In this document: positions 29,065 to 40,021 of the stretch, piece by piece
Layout: each line of letters starts with the position of its first letter
How positions within the stretch are numbered: position 1 is the stretch's first letter
Source: Emiliania huxleyi CCMP1516
Taxonomy: Eukaryota; Haptophyta; Isochrysidales; Noelaerhabdaceae
DNA: 64,000 nt
Assembly (NCBI RefSeq): GCF_000372725.1
Contig: NW_005196900.1
Span: 156,133 to 220,132, forward strand
Direction of reading: 5' to 3'
The notes under the pieces: model-generated
Databases searched by the model: none
The model's input: the letters and a program-made list of their open reading frames with translations, nothing else
What the model was told of the DNA's origin: nothing
Translations under genes and position numbers: made by a program

Positions 29065-32000
29065 GGGCTACACGACGGCAAACGACCTAGCAAAGAAGTT
29101 CTTCACCTTTTACAAACTGAACCAGGACCTGCTCTCTAAGCAGATGCACTACGACTGGGGCCTGCGCGCCATCAAGTCGGTGCTTGTCGTCGCCGGCACC
29201 TTCCTTCGCGCCGAGCCGGATCAGCCCGAGGCCGGCCTGCTCATGCGCGCGCTCCGCGACTTCAACCTGCCAAAGATCGTGGAGGACGACATGGTCGTCT
29301 TCATGGGCCTCCTGAAGGACCTGTTTGCCGATGTCTTCGACGCCATGCCGCGCAAGCGCAACTATGAGTTTGAGGAGCTGATCAAGACCGTCGCCGTCGA
29401 GCAGAAGCTGCAGCCGAGCGACTACTTTGTGCAGAACGTCGTCGACACGCAGGACCTGCTAGACATCCGGCACTGTATCTTCATCATCGGCACCTCTGGG
29501 AACAACAAATCGAGCACCTGGTCCACGCTCGCCAAGGTGTGGACCCGGGGCGGCGAGCGCGGCAAGACCATCTACCGCGACATCAACCCAAAGTCGATCA
29601 CGCCCAACGAGCTCTATGGCTTCATCAACCTGGCGACCCGCGAGTGGAAGGACGGCCTGCTCTCGTACACGATGCGCGACCTGGCCACGATGCCCGACAC
29701 GAACCCAAAGTGGATCATCCTCGACGGCGACCTCGACGCGAACTGGATCGAGAACATGAACTCGGTCATGGACGACAACAGACTGCTCACGCTCGCCTCC
29801 AACGAGCGCATCCGCCTCCTCGGCCACATGCGCATGATCTTCGAGATCCGAGACCTGGCCTTCGCCTCGCCGGCGACTGTCACCCGCGCAGGCATCCTCT
29901 TCATCTCGGAGGCGCAGCAGTGGAAGAATTACGTCCAGTCGTGGATCGATCACTACACGGAGGAGGAGCCGTTCCAGGTCAAGGCGGAAGCCAAGGCGGC
30001 GCGCAAGGCCAAGCTGGAGGAGCTCTTCGCAAAGTACTGCGAGGCGGTCCTCCTCGAGCTGCGCATGAACTACAAGCACATGCTCCCCAACCTGCTCGAC
30101 TTTGGCCTCGTCCAGGCGCTCTGCAACCTGCTTGATGACCTACTTGTCGTCGAGAACGTTGGTGTCGCCGGCGCGGAGCACTTCGAAATCTACTTTGTGC
30201 TCGCGTGTGTGTGGGCGTTTGGTGGAGCCATGTCCATCACCTCGGGCGTCGACTACCGCAAGAAGTTTTCGCAGTACTGGAAGGATACGTGGAAGACGGT
30301 CAAGTTCCCCCACCGCGGTGAGGTCTTCGACTGCTTCGTTGATCAGACCAAGCATGAGTTCACGCCGTGGACGGAGATCGTCCCGGAGATTGCGTTCGAC
30401 TCCGCCACGACGCCGATGGGGCAGGTGACGGTGCCCACCTCGGAGACGGTGGCCATCTCGTACTGGCTCGACAACCTTATCAAGAACAAGCACGGTGCCA
30501 TGCTCGTCGGAGGCGCCGGCTGCGGCAAGACGGCGATCATCAACGGCAAGCTGCGGCTGCTGCCCGAGGAGTACTCTGCTGAACTCGTCAACATCAACTA
30601 CTACACCAACGCGAATATGTTCCAAAAGATCCTGGAGGCGCCGCTCGAGAAGAAGGCGGGGAAGAACTACGGCCCACCCGGCAACAAGAAGCTCATCTAC
30701 TTTGTGGACGACCTCAATATGGCGGCCCTCGACGCCTACAACACCGCGTCGAACATCTCGCTCATGCGGCAGCACGTCGACTACGGGCACATCTATGACC
30801 TAAACAAGCTGCAGCAGAAGGTGCTGCTCAACACGCAGTACCTGGCGGCGATGAACCCGACGGCCGGTTCCTTCATCGTCAACCCGCGCCTGCAGCGCCG
30901 GTTCAACACCTTCGCCATCAACTTTCCGTCGGGAGAGTGCCTCAACAGCATCTACTCCACCTTCCTGCTCGGCCACCTGTCCAAGTTTAACGAGGAGGTC
31001 AAGGAGCTTGGCAAGCGCATTGTGCAGGCCGGGCTGATGCTTCACAAGCGCGTCTCCGCCACCTTCCGCAAGACGGCCTCCAACTTCCACTACGAGTTCA
31101 ACATTCGGCACATGGCCGGAGTCTTCCAGGGGCTGCTCAACGCCAACCCGGCGCAATTTGGCGACCCCCTCAAGATGGGCCAGCTGTGGCTGCACGAGTC
31201 GGAACGCATCTACGGCGACCGTCTCGTCTCCAAGGAGGACCTGAAAAAGTACAAGGAGCTCGCCGCCGAGCAGGCCAAGAAGTTCTTCAAGGAGATGTCG
31301 CCGACCACGCTGATGGCCGAGCCGCTCATCTTTTGCCACTTTGCTGGCGGCGTGGGCGAGAAGTGCTACGACCGCTGCCCGACGTTCAACGACCTGTCAG
31401 GCCTGCTCAACGGCGCGCTTGATGAGTACAACGAGCAGAACGCAGTCATGAACCTGGTGCTCTTCGAGGACGCGATGCGCCACGTCGCGCGCATCTCGCG
31501 CATCATCGAGTCGCCTGGCGGCCACGCGCTACTCGTCGGCGTCGGCGGCTCGGGCAAGCAGTCGCTCGCCCGGCTCGCGACGTTTGTGTCCGGCTACTCC
31601 GCGTTCCAGGTGGTCATCACCGCCCGCTACGGAGTCAACGACCTCAAGGCGGACCTGCAGGTCATGTACCGCAAGGCCGGTCTCAAGGGCGAGGGCATCT
31701 CGTTCATCTTCACGGACCAGCAGATCGCGGACGAGCGCTTCCTCGTCTTCATGAACGACCTGCTATCATCGGGCAACATTCCCGGCCTCTTCCCGGCGGA
31801 GGACATGGACGACATCATCAACGGCGTGCGTCCCGCCGTCAAGCGCGCCGGCCTGCCCGACACGCGGAGCTCATGCTGGGACTACTTCATCCAGCAGGTG
31901 GTGCAGAACCTGCACGTCATCCTCTGTTTCTCACCGATCGGCGACCCGATCAAGGTGCGCACGCGGCGCTTCCCTGCGCTGGTCAACTGCGTCGTCATCG

Positions 32001-32377
32001 ACTGGTTCCAGCCCTGGCCGGAGGAGGCGCTCGTGTCCGTGTCGAACCGCTTCCTCTCCGACGTGGACCTCGGCGATGACGACGTCCGCCTCGCCGTCTC
32101 CAACTTTATGCCATACTCCTTCCTCGCCGTCAACGAGAAGTCGGAGGAGTACGCGCGGGTGGAGCGCCGCTACAACTACACGACGCCAAAGTCGTTCCTC
32201 GAGCTGATTGCCCTCTTCAAGAGCATGCTTGCGGACCGGCGCAAGCAGACAGAGACCGCGATCACGCGCCTGTCCAACGGCGTGCTCAAGCTCGAGTCGA
32301 CGGCCAAGTCGGTCGGCCAGCTGGAAGAGGACCTGAAGGTCAAGTCGGTCGAGGTCGAGGAGAAGAAGGCGGCCTAG
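29065..32377 (+). CDS. Dynein heavy chain, truncated copy (AAA2-AAA4)
   Basis: An uninterrupted ~1,100-codon frame homologous to axonemal dynein heavy chains. It enters the family between AAA1 and AAA2 (LAKKFFTFYKLNQDLLSKQM, HYDWGLRAIKSVLVVAG). It then shows an AAA2 P-loop with unusual sequence (GTSGNNKSS), the AAA3 P-loop GGAGCGKT and the AAA4 P-loop GVGGSGKQS with the following SLARLA. It stops just at the start of the stalk coiled coil (KSVGQLEEDLKVKSVEVEEK, then AA and TAG). The tail, AAA1, the stalk microtubule-binding domain and AAA5-AAA6 are absent. The frame stays open upstream to 28202 through a tandem array and unrelated sequence. Full-length chains exceed 4,000 residues, so this is a partial copy, or one piece of a rearranged gene. 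Implies a flagellate host. Confidence 0.9.
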
Positions 32378-32599
32378 CAATCAATGGGAGGGGGGAAACC
32401 TCTCCTTCTACTCGAGTGAGGGATTGATGGTCCACTATTCCGAAAAGGACAGAGAAAAGAAAAACTTCGCGGCGACTGGGGTCTAAATAAATAAATAAAT
32501 AGAGCAGTCATGCGACTGGGGTCTGACATGAGCTTAGAGCGTGTCCGTTGTATTTATTTATTTATGAGCTTAGAGCGGCGTGGGCCGAGCGGAGAGAGA

Positions 32600-33532
32600 A
32601 TGAGAAGCGTGGCACACGCGCTGCTGACGCTCTACACTGCTCTCGCTCGGCCGCTCGATCAAACCGCGCTCGATCACGTCGTCGCGACTCTGTCCGACTT
32701 GGTCGCGAGCGAGGTCGAGACGGGGATACGAGCAGTGCACGCAAACGAATTGGCGTTGGGCTCGCGGGATCCATGCTTCTCTTCTGCGGCTGGAGCGCAC
32801 CTCCGCGCCCGCTGCTGCACCTACTACTCGGCTCTCGCCGCCGCTCTGATCGAGGCACGCTTCGGATTCGATTCCAGCATGGCAGAAGTCAACGCGACAA
32901 AGGGCGTCGGCAGATTCTACGGGCTCATGGCGGCGTGGTTTCTCCAGCCACCGGCTCAGGCTACCGACGACGAGAAGCAAAGGGCGCGGAAACTCGCTCG
33001 CGAGGCAGCGCATGGCGGATTTCGGGACGGCATGTCGGGACTGCATTCCGCCGCGGGTAGGCTGCCCGGGCCGCTCGGGAGGTATTGGGCCGACATTGCC
33101 GTGGGCGGGGTGCGGGGCACGCTCTGGCGGTGTGAGGCGGGCACCGTGCACACCTTTCTGGTCTTTCGACCGGCGGGACCCTCGGCGGTCTCCGATGCGG
33201 ACGTGCTTCTCGACGTGACGCTCCGCCAGAATCTCCTCGTGGCCGATTGGCTGGAGGACCGCCACTACGAGGCGTGCGCCGCCGACGGCCTCCTCGCCGC
33301 CGAGCCCGACTGGTGGGTTGGTACTGCAGAGCAGCTCGGCGGGCTGCTGTCGGCGGATTCGCTGCGCGAGAATATGCGGCGCGTGTACGAGGCAGCGGGC
33401 GATGACCTCGAGAGCGCACCTTGGGCGGATGAGCGGACGCTGCAATACATGCACACGCTGCGAAACGCGCAGCTGTATGCGATTGACAGCCCGGCACGGC
33501 GCGCTCAGCGGTGCCGCATGGTCACGCGATGA
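32600..33532 (+). CDS. Unknown protein
   Basis: 310 residues from ATG at 32600 (MRSVAHALLTLYTALARPLD); the frame is also open from an ATG at 32510, but the extra part overlaps TAAATAAA repeats. Steady protein-like composition (LARCCTYYSALAAALIEARF-like helix, GVGRFYGLMAAWFLQPP, ADIAVGGVRGTLWRCEAG, LLVADWLEDRHYEACAADGL, LQYMHTLRNAQLYAID). Single exon, no membrane segment or known motif. The upstream region has short direct repeats (GCGACTGGGGTCT twice, GAGCTTAGAGCG twice) and inverted TAAATAAA/TTTATTTA runs. Confidence 0.6.
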   Translation: MRSVAHALLTLYTALARPLDQTALDHVVATLSDLVASEVETGIRAVHANELALGSRDPCFSSAAGAHLRARCCTYYSALAAALIEARFGFDSSMAEVNATKGVGRFYGLMAAWFLQPPAQATDDEKQRARKLAREAAHGGFRDGMSGLHSAAGRLPGPLGRYWADIAVGGVRGTLWRCEAGTVHTFLVFRPAGPSAVSDADVLLDVTLRQNLLVADWLEDRHYEACAADGLLAAEPDWWVGTAEQLGGLLSADSLRENMRRVYEAAGDDLESAPWADERTLQYMHTLRNAQLYAIDSPARRAQRCRMVTR

Positions 33533-34142
33533 CATAGGTCTCCACTCGTTATCTCCCTCTCTGGATATTAACTACGTCGCAGGGCGCTACGTCGTACCGT
33601 GTGTGGGTGTCGTGCGGCACATATCGCGCGAGCATGCGCGCGAGTATCTCTCGCGCGAGATGGCGGATCGGGATGGCGCGGCGCCCCGTCCGGGTCCGTC
33701 CGCCGATGGCGATGCTCGATGCCGCCGGCTGCGCGCGGTGTCGTTCGTCTCGTTATCTGGCCGCAGATTATGGCTTGAATAGTATACAGCGTCGCCGTGT
33801 GCGGTGTGCCCCCTGGCAGAGACCGCGCCCGCGCGCAGTCCTGGCGCAGTCGCCCAGTCCGCCGCGTACACACCCTGTTAGGACTGTTACACAGAGTTCA
33901 GTGGGTCAGTCAGTGCGTGGTAAATATTTTAATATTTGGTCACAGAAAGTACACACGGCAAAATATAGCTTCGTGTCGGCAGTCGGGCGTGCGCGGCTGG
34001 GCGAGCCGCACGCATCCACTCTCCGCGTGGGCCCTAGATGGACGGCGCACACCCTACCTCGCCCGGCACGCAATCTCTCCACGCTGGCCTCTCTCCGAAC
34101 AGCTCCTGCCCCTACCGCTGCAACCCGCGCGTCCCCTTTACC
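33533..34142. other. Spacer between convergent genes
   Basis: Includes a GCGCGAG/CTCGCGC-rich patch near 33630-33660. No gene, RNA or repeat family recognised. Confidence 0.55.
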
Positions 34143-34995
34143 TCAGCAACACCCCTTCTTCGCCTCCGCGGCAGCCTGCCCGTTCTGCCCCGCAATCACG
34201 ATGCCCGAGCCGCCCGGCCGCGGCTGTGGCGTGTTCTTGGGCAGCTTGCGCGCGATCGCGACAAAGAGCTCGTTCACGTTGGTCGCCGTCTTCGCGCTCG
34301 TCTCCATGAAGAAGATGCCGTTGTCGCTCGCATACGACTCCGCCTCCTCCGGCTCCACCTTGCGCTTGGACGCCAAGTCAGACTTGTTGCCCGCAAGCGC
34401 AATCACGATGTTTGGGTTGCCCTGCCTCTGCAGCTCCTTCACCCACTGCTTCCCGCGCTGGAACGTGTCCTGCGCGGCAGCGAACGCTCCTCAGGCCGCG
34501 ACGGGCGCAGGGGAGGACGGCCGCGGCGCGGCAGACGCGCGCGCAGGGCGCGCGCAGCGCACGCGGCGCGGCAGACGCGCGCAGCAGGCGCGTGCAGAGC
34601 CGGCCCTCGCGCGGGAATGGCTGGAGGGGGGTACGGCCGGGGGGGCGCCGGGGCGGCGCGCTCGCGAGGGCGCGTGCAGCGGGCGCGCGCTCGCGCACCC
34701 TGTTTGTGATGTCGTACACGACGATTGCTGCAGCAGCGCCCCGGTAGTACATGGGCGCGAGCGAGTGGTACCGCTCCTGGCCGGCCGTGTCCCAAATCTC
34801 AAACTTGACGGTCGTGTCGTTGAGCGCGACCGTCTGCGTCAGAAACGCAGCGCCGATGGTGGACTCCTGGTACTCGAAGAACTGCCCGCGCACAAAGCGC
34901 AGCACAAGCGAGCTCTTCCCGACTGCGCTGTCGCCGAGCAGCACGAGCTTGAACTGGAAGACGCGACCGCTGGCCGGCGGGGCGGCCGCTGCCAT
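34143..34995 (-). CDS. RAB5: Rab5-family small GTPase
   Basis: Exons 34995-34699 and 34469-34143 joined by a 229-nt GT-AG intron after DITNR, giving 207 residues, the normal size. All G motifs are present: G1 GDSAVGKSS, a G2 region ESTIGAAF with switch threonine, G3 WDTAGQE, G4 NKSD and G5 ETSAK, with the C-terminal Cys-Cys prenylation signal. The stretch [20 protein letters not shown] followed by AFLTQTV and the [12 protein letters not shown] box are typical of Rab5/Rab21/Rab22. It controls fusion and identity of early endosomes. It shares a ~200-bp upstream region with the divergent Rieske gene. Confidence 0.93.
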
Positions 34996-35198
34996 TGCGG
35001 GGGGGGGACGCGGAGCTGCGGGGGTTGACAGAGACAGGAGGGGCGGCCTGCCGCCGAAGTCCTTCTAGAAACAAAGAAAGTCCGCGCCGGTGTGCGGTGA
35101 AAGATATCTAAAAGATAAATCTAACCCACGTGTCTCTCTCCTCTCGTTTCAGCATCCCGCGTCCCTGTCTGTGATTGCGTGTACTGGTGGCACCGTTA
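34996..35198. promoter_or_regulatory. Divergent promoter region between Rab5 and Rieske genes
   Basis: Only about 200 bp separates two oppositely transcribed start codons, so both promoters must lie here or overlap the genes. It holds AAAGATATCTAAAAGATAAA near 35099. No defined element assigned. Confidence 0.4.
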
Positions 35199-36581
35199 AT
35201 GAAACAGCGAGCCGAGCAATTCACCACCCTGCGCCGGCTCGCTCGCCCACACACAATGGAGCACTTTGTGATCGCGCTGGCTGCCGGCTACCAGGCGGCG
35301 GCGCGCGCGCCCGCCGCGCCCGCCTCGCGCTCGCCACCGCCGTGCATGGTGGCGGAGCTCGGGCTCTCTCTCCCGACCGCGGTCGGCTCGGCGGCGGCGG
35401 CCGCCGAGCCGCGAGGGCACAGCGGCATGACCGCGCGCTGGTACCCGGTCGCGCTGTCGGAGCAGCTGGGGACGGAGCGTCCCTTCGCCACCCGCCTCTT
35501 TGGCGAGCCCATCGTCCTCTACCGCGACCGGCTCGGCGCGCCGGTCGCCGTCGCCGACGTGTGCCCGCACCGGTCGGCGCCGCTCTCGATGGGCGACGTC
35601 GAGGAGGGCCAGCTGCGCTGCTTCTACCACGGCTGGGCGTTCGGGGAGGAGGGTCGGTGCACGAGCATCCCCACCATCCCCGGCGGCAAGGTGCCCGCCA
35701 GGACGGCCAGCTGCGAGAGCTACGCCGTCGAGGAGCGCGCGGGCGCGTTGTGGGTGTGGCGCGGCAACGCCCTCTCGGCGGACGGGCGTCGGCTGCCCGA
35801 GGCCCCTGCGGAGGGGCTGTCCGTCTGCACCGTGCTCGACTACGAGTGCGACTGGGCCGCCGTGGTGGCGCACCGACTCGACGCCGAGCCGCTCGCCGCC
35901 GCCAGCCCGCTGCTGCGCGCCCTGTCTGCCGGCGCCGCCCTCGGGGAGGCGAGCTTCGACGGCCCGACGGTGGCGCGGTCGTCGGCGAGCGAGCCGCGGC
36001 TGGGCGAGGAGGTGAGCGTGCAGCCGATCGCGCCCGGCCGCTGCCGCGCCCTCGCTCGCCACTCCTTCCCTCCCTCGCCGCTGCTCGGCGCGCTACAGTC
36101 TCTGCCGGGCGGCGAGGCGCTTCTCTGCCGCGCGGTGCGGGCGGAGGCGACGCGCGCGGCGGCGGAGGGGTACGAGGCCCTGCGCGCGCGCGGCGGCGGC
36201 GGCGGCGCGGCGTCGCCCTCGTCGGTCGGCGGGGGTGCCCTCTTCCGCGAGTGGTTTGCGCGTGCGGAGGAGGCGGAGGGCAGCCTGTACTTTGCGGGCT
36301 GGGAGGGGAGGGCGGCGGGCTCGCAGCAGTACGTGTCGTCGGGCGTGTACGTGCGGCACGGGCAGCAGCGGGATGACGACGAGGCGACGGGCACTCTCGG
36401 CCTCAAGCGAAACTACCGCCAGAGCAACCCGCCCCTCGAGTTTGGGCCCGCCCGCCCACAGCCTCTGGCGGGCGCGCGGCACACGCGCGCTGAGCAGGCG
36501 CTGATCGGCGCGGCGGTGGCGCTGCCGGTCGCGCAGCTGAGCCACGGCGCCTTCAGCGCTGCCCTCCGCGTCTTCGGCTAG
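35199..36581 (+). CDS. Rieske oxygenase-like protein of the PAO/CAO/Tic55 type, degenerate iron site
   Basis: 460 residues from ATG at 35199 (or MEHFVIALAAG at 35256); the frame upstream lacks an ATG. A Rieske [2Fe-2S] site is clear: C122-P-H124 ... C141-F-Y-H144 (CPHRSAPLSMGDVEEGQLRC then FYHGW), as in pheophorbide a oxygenase and relatives, plastid or thylakoid enzymes of chlorophyll and phycobilin metabolism. The mononuclear iron motif expected after it (N/D..D..H....H) is not intact: the aligned stretch CDWAAVVAHRLDAEPLAAAS keeps the Asp but lacks the histidine pair. The C-terminal part keeps PAO-like order (FREWFARAEE, SSGVYVRHGQ) and ends in a hydrophobic helix. It may have lost oxygenase activity and kept electron transfer, or bind iron differently. 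Confidence 0.78.
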   Translation: MKQRAEQFTTLRRLARPHTMEHFVIALAAGYQAAARAPAAPASRSPPPCMVAELGLSLPTAVGSAAAAAEPRGHSGMTARWYPVALSEQLGTERPFATRLFGEPIVLYRDRLGAPVAVADVCPHRSAPLSMGDVEEGQLRCFYHGWAFGEEGRCTSIPTIPGGKVPARTASCESYAVEERAGALWVWRGNALSADGRRLPEAPAEGLSVCTVLDYECDWAAVVAHRLDAEPLAAASPLLRALSAGAALGEASFDGPTVARSSASEPRLGEEVSVQPIAPGRCRALARHSFPPSPLLGALQSLPGGEALLCRAVRAEATRAAAEGYEALRARGGGGGAASPSSVGGGALFREWFARAEEAEGSLYFAGWEGRAAGSQQYVSSGVYVRHGQQRDDDEATGTLGLKRNYRQSNPPLEFGPARPQPLAGARHTRAEQALIGAAVALPVAQLSHGAFSAALRVFG

Positions 36582-36947
36582 CCGGCGCGCCCTCTTGCGC
36601 CGCTCGCTCTCTCTCTCGTCGGCCGCCGGCGGGGGGGAGAAGAGCCGTGCGTGGCGCCCCATTTGCTAGTCGGGGCGCGGCGACGAGAGCCGGAGCTACT
36701 GTCGACTCTCGCGCTCCCTATGAGTTGGTACCGGCCAATCGCCCGCGGCTGTGTGCATGCGCATGTGTGTCTCTGTGGTGGTGCGATTGTCGGCGCACAC
36801 CCGATCGTGTCATCGTGTGAGGCTGGGAGTCCCACGGTGGGAGGGGGGAGGAGGGGACAGCGAGATACATTCTGGGGCTCGTTTCGGGAGCTTGGTAGCC
36901 GAGTTTTACAGTACACACTGGCCGCAAGGACACACTGGCAGTGCCTA

Positions 36948-37240
36948 CAGATGACATGGAGAGTAAATTGCAGCTCTGTCAGGCGTGAACAAAAGCGTGA
37001 AGAAGGTTGAGGGAGGGAGAAATCGCAAGGTGATTGATCATGATGTAGTGGATTGCGTGTCGAGCTATTTACTAAAATGAACTCGTGTCGAGCTACCTAC
37101 ACCAAAATGACCGCCACGCACCAAAACTCGCTGCTTTCACTATGTATCGTACCTGTTAATCAACGCATGTTACACGGTCAACCGCCCCCTTGGGCTTAGC
37201 CTTGATGTGCGGGGACTAGCTCGCCTCCCCCTGTGGCTCT
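36948..37240 (+). repeat. Dispersed repeat family D, copy 1
   Basis: Shares with 38022-38215 the ordered words GACATGGAGAGTAAATTGCA, CACCAAAAC/CACCAAACTC...GCTTTCAC, GCTTAGCCTTG/GTTTAGCCTTG and GGACTAGCTCGCCTCCCC. This copy contains extra sequence in the middle. Confidence 0.65.
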
Positions 37241-37810
37241 CTCTTGCTTGCCCTGGCTCCTCCCATGGTGATCTGCGAGTGCGCACGGGAGGTGTGAACA
37301 CACCGCTCGCTGTGGCCGTGCGTGTGTGTGAGGACCTCTCTCCGTAGTGAGAGGACCTCTGGCCGCGACAGTGTTGTCACGGGTATGGCTCTCTCGTGCC
37401 CCATGAACTTCCTAAAATACACTCGTGATCTGACCGGAGGGTGCATGGAGGGTAGTTGTTGGTGGGAAGTTGGGTGAAGAATTTGGGGGGAGGGGGGGGG
37501 GGGGGCACCGCACAGTGAGGACCTAGCTGATGTGAGGACCTCTCCGTAATGAGGACCTCTCCGCAGGCGCGCGCAGGGATGGCTCCGCGTGCCCTTGACA
37601 ACGTGTCCCGAACAGGTCGCCTTCCCTGCAGGGTGCCAGCCACTGTCACAGACAGCGCCCGTCGCGCAAAGCTAAGGACGCATACCTCCGTGTGGTGCCG
37701 GACGAGGCTGGTTTGTGTGGAGAGATTGCAAGATACAATAGATTGGTGAAATTTGTTGTTGTCGTTGAAGGATGTGCGTCCGCGTGTGGAGCACGCACAT
37801 TTTAGCAATA

Positions 37811-37900
37811 CCATCCACCACTCATCAATTAGAATGTGCCGGTGTGTGTGCTAGACCATCCACCACTCATCAATTATAATGTGCCGGTGTGTGTGCTAGT
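37811..37900 (+). repeat. Two 45-bp tandem units
   Basis: Units 37811-37855 and 37856-37900 (CCATCCACCACTCATCAATT, then AATGTGCCGGTGTGTGTGCT) differ at one or two positions. Confidence 0.95.
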
Positions 37901-38021
37901 CTGCGCCAGTCCGCGCCCTTGTTGTGTCATGCTCTGCGAGAGGCCTGTATTTTATTACTCCAACTATAAACGAGAGCAACTTTGGGCTCCTCTCGAGTAG
38001 GGCAATCGCATGCCGCCGCCT

Positions 38022-38215
38022 CGGGTGACATGGAGAGCAAATTGCAGCTATTGAGCGTGAATGACCCAACACGAAGGGCAAGCACAACCAACACCAAACT
38101 CTCTGCTTTCACCATTCATCTATATCAACGCGTTTTCCACGCCTTCCGCGTCGACTAGGCCCCCCCTTGTGTTTAGCCTTGTGTGCGGGGGCTAGCTCGC
38201 CTCCCCATGTTCACA
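38022..38215 (+). repeat. Dispersed repeat family D, copy 2
   Basis: Compact copy of the repeat at 36948-37240; it ends TAGCTCGCCTCCCC shortly before the methyltransferase gene. Confidence 0.65.
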
Positions 38216-38318
38216 TATCAATCCGCATTTCACACCCCGCACTGCACGAGGCGCCGTCCTGTGTGGGCTCGGCAGCACTTATTTACACACTCCGTTGTTT
38301 AATTCTTCGTCGTCATAT

Positions 38319-39116
38319 ATGCTCGACGCCGCAGGAGCAAGTTGCTCGGCGCCGCCCTGCGTGAGCAACTACACAATGTGGGCGGAGGAGACGACGCGGC
38401 GCGTCCTCAACAGCCGTCACCACACGTATCCCTGGAAACGGAGGGGGCGCGAGGCTTTCGTGTGCCCCGACGTCCGGCATGCGGGCGTGCCCTGCGCATA
38501 CGTGCCGCAAGACGACCGGCTGCTGTTGCCGCGGCTGATGCAGGAGCTTGGCTACCGCGGCGACTCTGCCGAGCTGGGTGTTTGGATAGAAGACTTCTCC
38601 AAGCTGATTCTCAAGGCGTGGCCCTCGGGCAGGCGGCACATTGGGTTTGACCCGTACCTCGCGCAGCCTTGCGTCAAGCATGAGCGGGACAAGCACTGCA
38701 TCACGTCGCAGAGCGATTTTGACGGCATCTACAGCAAGACCAAGAGTCGGCTCGAGGGGCAGTTCACCGCGGGCCGCGTGAGTGTGCTCCGCAACACCTC
38801 TGTCGAGGCGGCTCAGCTCGTGCGCAACGGCTCGCTCGACTTTGTCTACGTGGACGCGAGGCACGACTACAGGTCGGTCAAGGAGGACATGGGCCTATGG
38901 TGGAGCAAGGTGTGCCGCGGCGGCGTGCTGTTGGGCCACGACCTCATCTGGCCGGGCGTTCGCCGCGCCGTCGTCGAGTTTGTCGCCAAGCAGAAGGACG
39001 ACGTCCACCAGGTCTTCATCACGGCAGACCACGTCTCGAGCTGGTTCTTCTTTCGCCGCCCGCGAGAGTGTGGCGCGGGGGAGGCGCGGGCAGGTGACAC
39101 TGTGAACCATCTGTGA
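38319..39116 (+). CDS. SAM-dependent methyltransferase, family 24 type
   Basis: First ATG at 38319 (MLDAAGASCSAPPC), 265 residues; the frame is open a little further upstream, so a 5' exon with a leader is possible. Motif I region SAELGVWIEDFSKLILKAWP ends in an acidic HIGFDPY, followed by the family hallmark DFVYVDARHDYRSVKEDMGL then WWSKVCRGGVLLGHDL, where Asp and His line the active site in class I family-24 methyltransferases. Several Cys and N-glycosylation sequons (NYT, NTS, NGS) suggest a secretory-pathway protein, perhaps modifying sugars or small molecules. Target unknown. Ends DTVNHL. Confidence 0.75.
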   Translation: MLDAAGASCSAPPCVSNYTMWAEETTRRVLNSRHHTYPWKRRGREAFVCPDVRHAGVPCAYVPQDDRLLLPRLMQELGYRGDSAELGVWIEDFSKLILKAWPSGRRHIGFDPYLAQPCVKHERDKHCITSQSDFDGIYSKTKSRLEGQFTAGRVSVLRNTSVEAAQLVRNGSLDFVYVDARHDYRSVKEDMGLWWSKVCRGGVLLGHDLIWPGVRRAVVEFVAKQKDDVHQVFITADHVSSWFFFRRPRECGAGEARAGDTVNHL

Positions 39117-40021
39117 TCTGAGTTCTGACCGCGCCCACTTTTGAAACGATCAACGCACGCCGCGGTCCGACACGCAGAGTGCGTAAGTCGTAACTCGCAC
39201 AGAGAGAGCGCAGAGCCTCTGACTCGTGAGCTCTGAACTGTGAGAGCTCGCTCCGCTCCGGCGACCTTCGGCCCTGCGGGCGCGGGGACCGCCCGGGGTG
39301 CGCGGCCCTGCGCGGCCTCCCCCGCGGCCAGCCGGCCACCGCCCGCCCGGTCTGTTCAGGCTGGGGCTCACAGTTCAGAGATCAGACTTCACGGCGGGGC
39401 CCACCCATAGGCCTCGCACTTGTGCGGCTGCATCGGCAGCTTTCCTAGCAGACGGGCGACGAGCTGCGCGTTCGCCTGCACCTGGCCCGTCTTTGGCTTG
39501 CACTCTCGGCGTGCCGCGTCGGGTATCTTGGTGTCAGGGGGGTCTTCAAGAAGTCGGTGGGGGCGGCGACGCCGACGGCCTCTGGAGGCGGCGAGGGAGG
39601 CGGCGGGCTCGGAGGCGGCGATGAGGGCTGCGGGGCGGCGAGGGCTGCCGGCTGCGGCGGCAAGGGTGGCGGCGGCGAGGGCGGCGGCGGCGGCGAGGGG
39701 GAGGCGGCGACGGCATGCATTGTGAGTGGCTGCTAGATGGGACGGAGGGTGGACGCGTGGGGAGGGTGGCTGCTAGGTGGGACGGTCGAGGACACGTGGG
39801 GGGTTGGATAGGGACTGGATTGTGGATATAGGGAGAGAGAGACAAGACACTAAGTCGCCGCGCGCCGCGCTCGCGGCATGGCTCTCGCGGCCTCCTTTCG
39901 TTGATCCATTTTGTAATCTCGCACGGATCTACATCTATCGAAAACATCAGTGCAGTCTCATGCGGTCCCGGTTGTGTGTGTGCACGTACACTGTGCGGCG
40001 AGTGAGTGTGCTCTCGAGTGC
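39117..40021. other. Spacer with a doubtful Pro-rich gene on the minus strand
   Basis: Between convergent genes. The minus-strand Pro-rich frame at 39390-39720 is listed separately. The rest shows only short biased frames. Confidence 0.5.
39390..39720 (-). CDS. Possible Pro-rich protein or exon
   Basis: From ATG at 39720 the frame is a Pro-rich rod (SPSPPPPPSPPPPLPPQ), reaching TDFLKTPL. In another frame the following sequence reads TKIPDAARRECKPKTGQVQA then NAQLVARLLGKLPMQPHKC and YGWAPP, which looks like real protein, so an intron or frame change may connect them. It could be a small wall or secreted protein or a remnant of one. No family assigned. Confidence 0.3.

Larger units (their letters stand above)
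36582..38318. other. Repeat-rich spacer
   Basis: Two diverged copies of a ~200-300 bp repeat (36948-37240 and 38022-38215), a two-unit 45-bp tandem repeat (37811-37900) and a G-run near 37485-37505. No gene supported. Confidence 0.6.

Noticed and set aside
35090-36376. 428-codon frame overlapping the Rieske gene
   Set aside because: Arg-rich plus-one shadow of the Rieske coding sequence.
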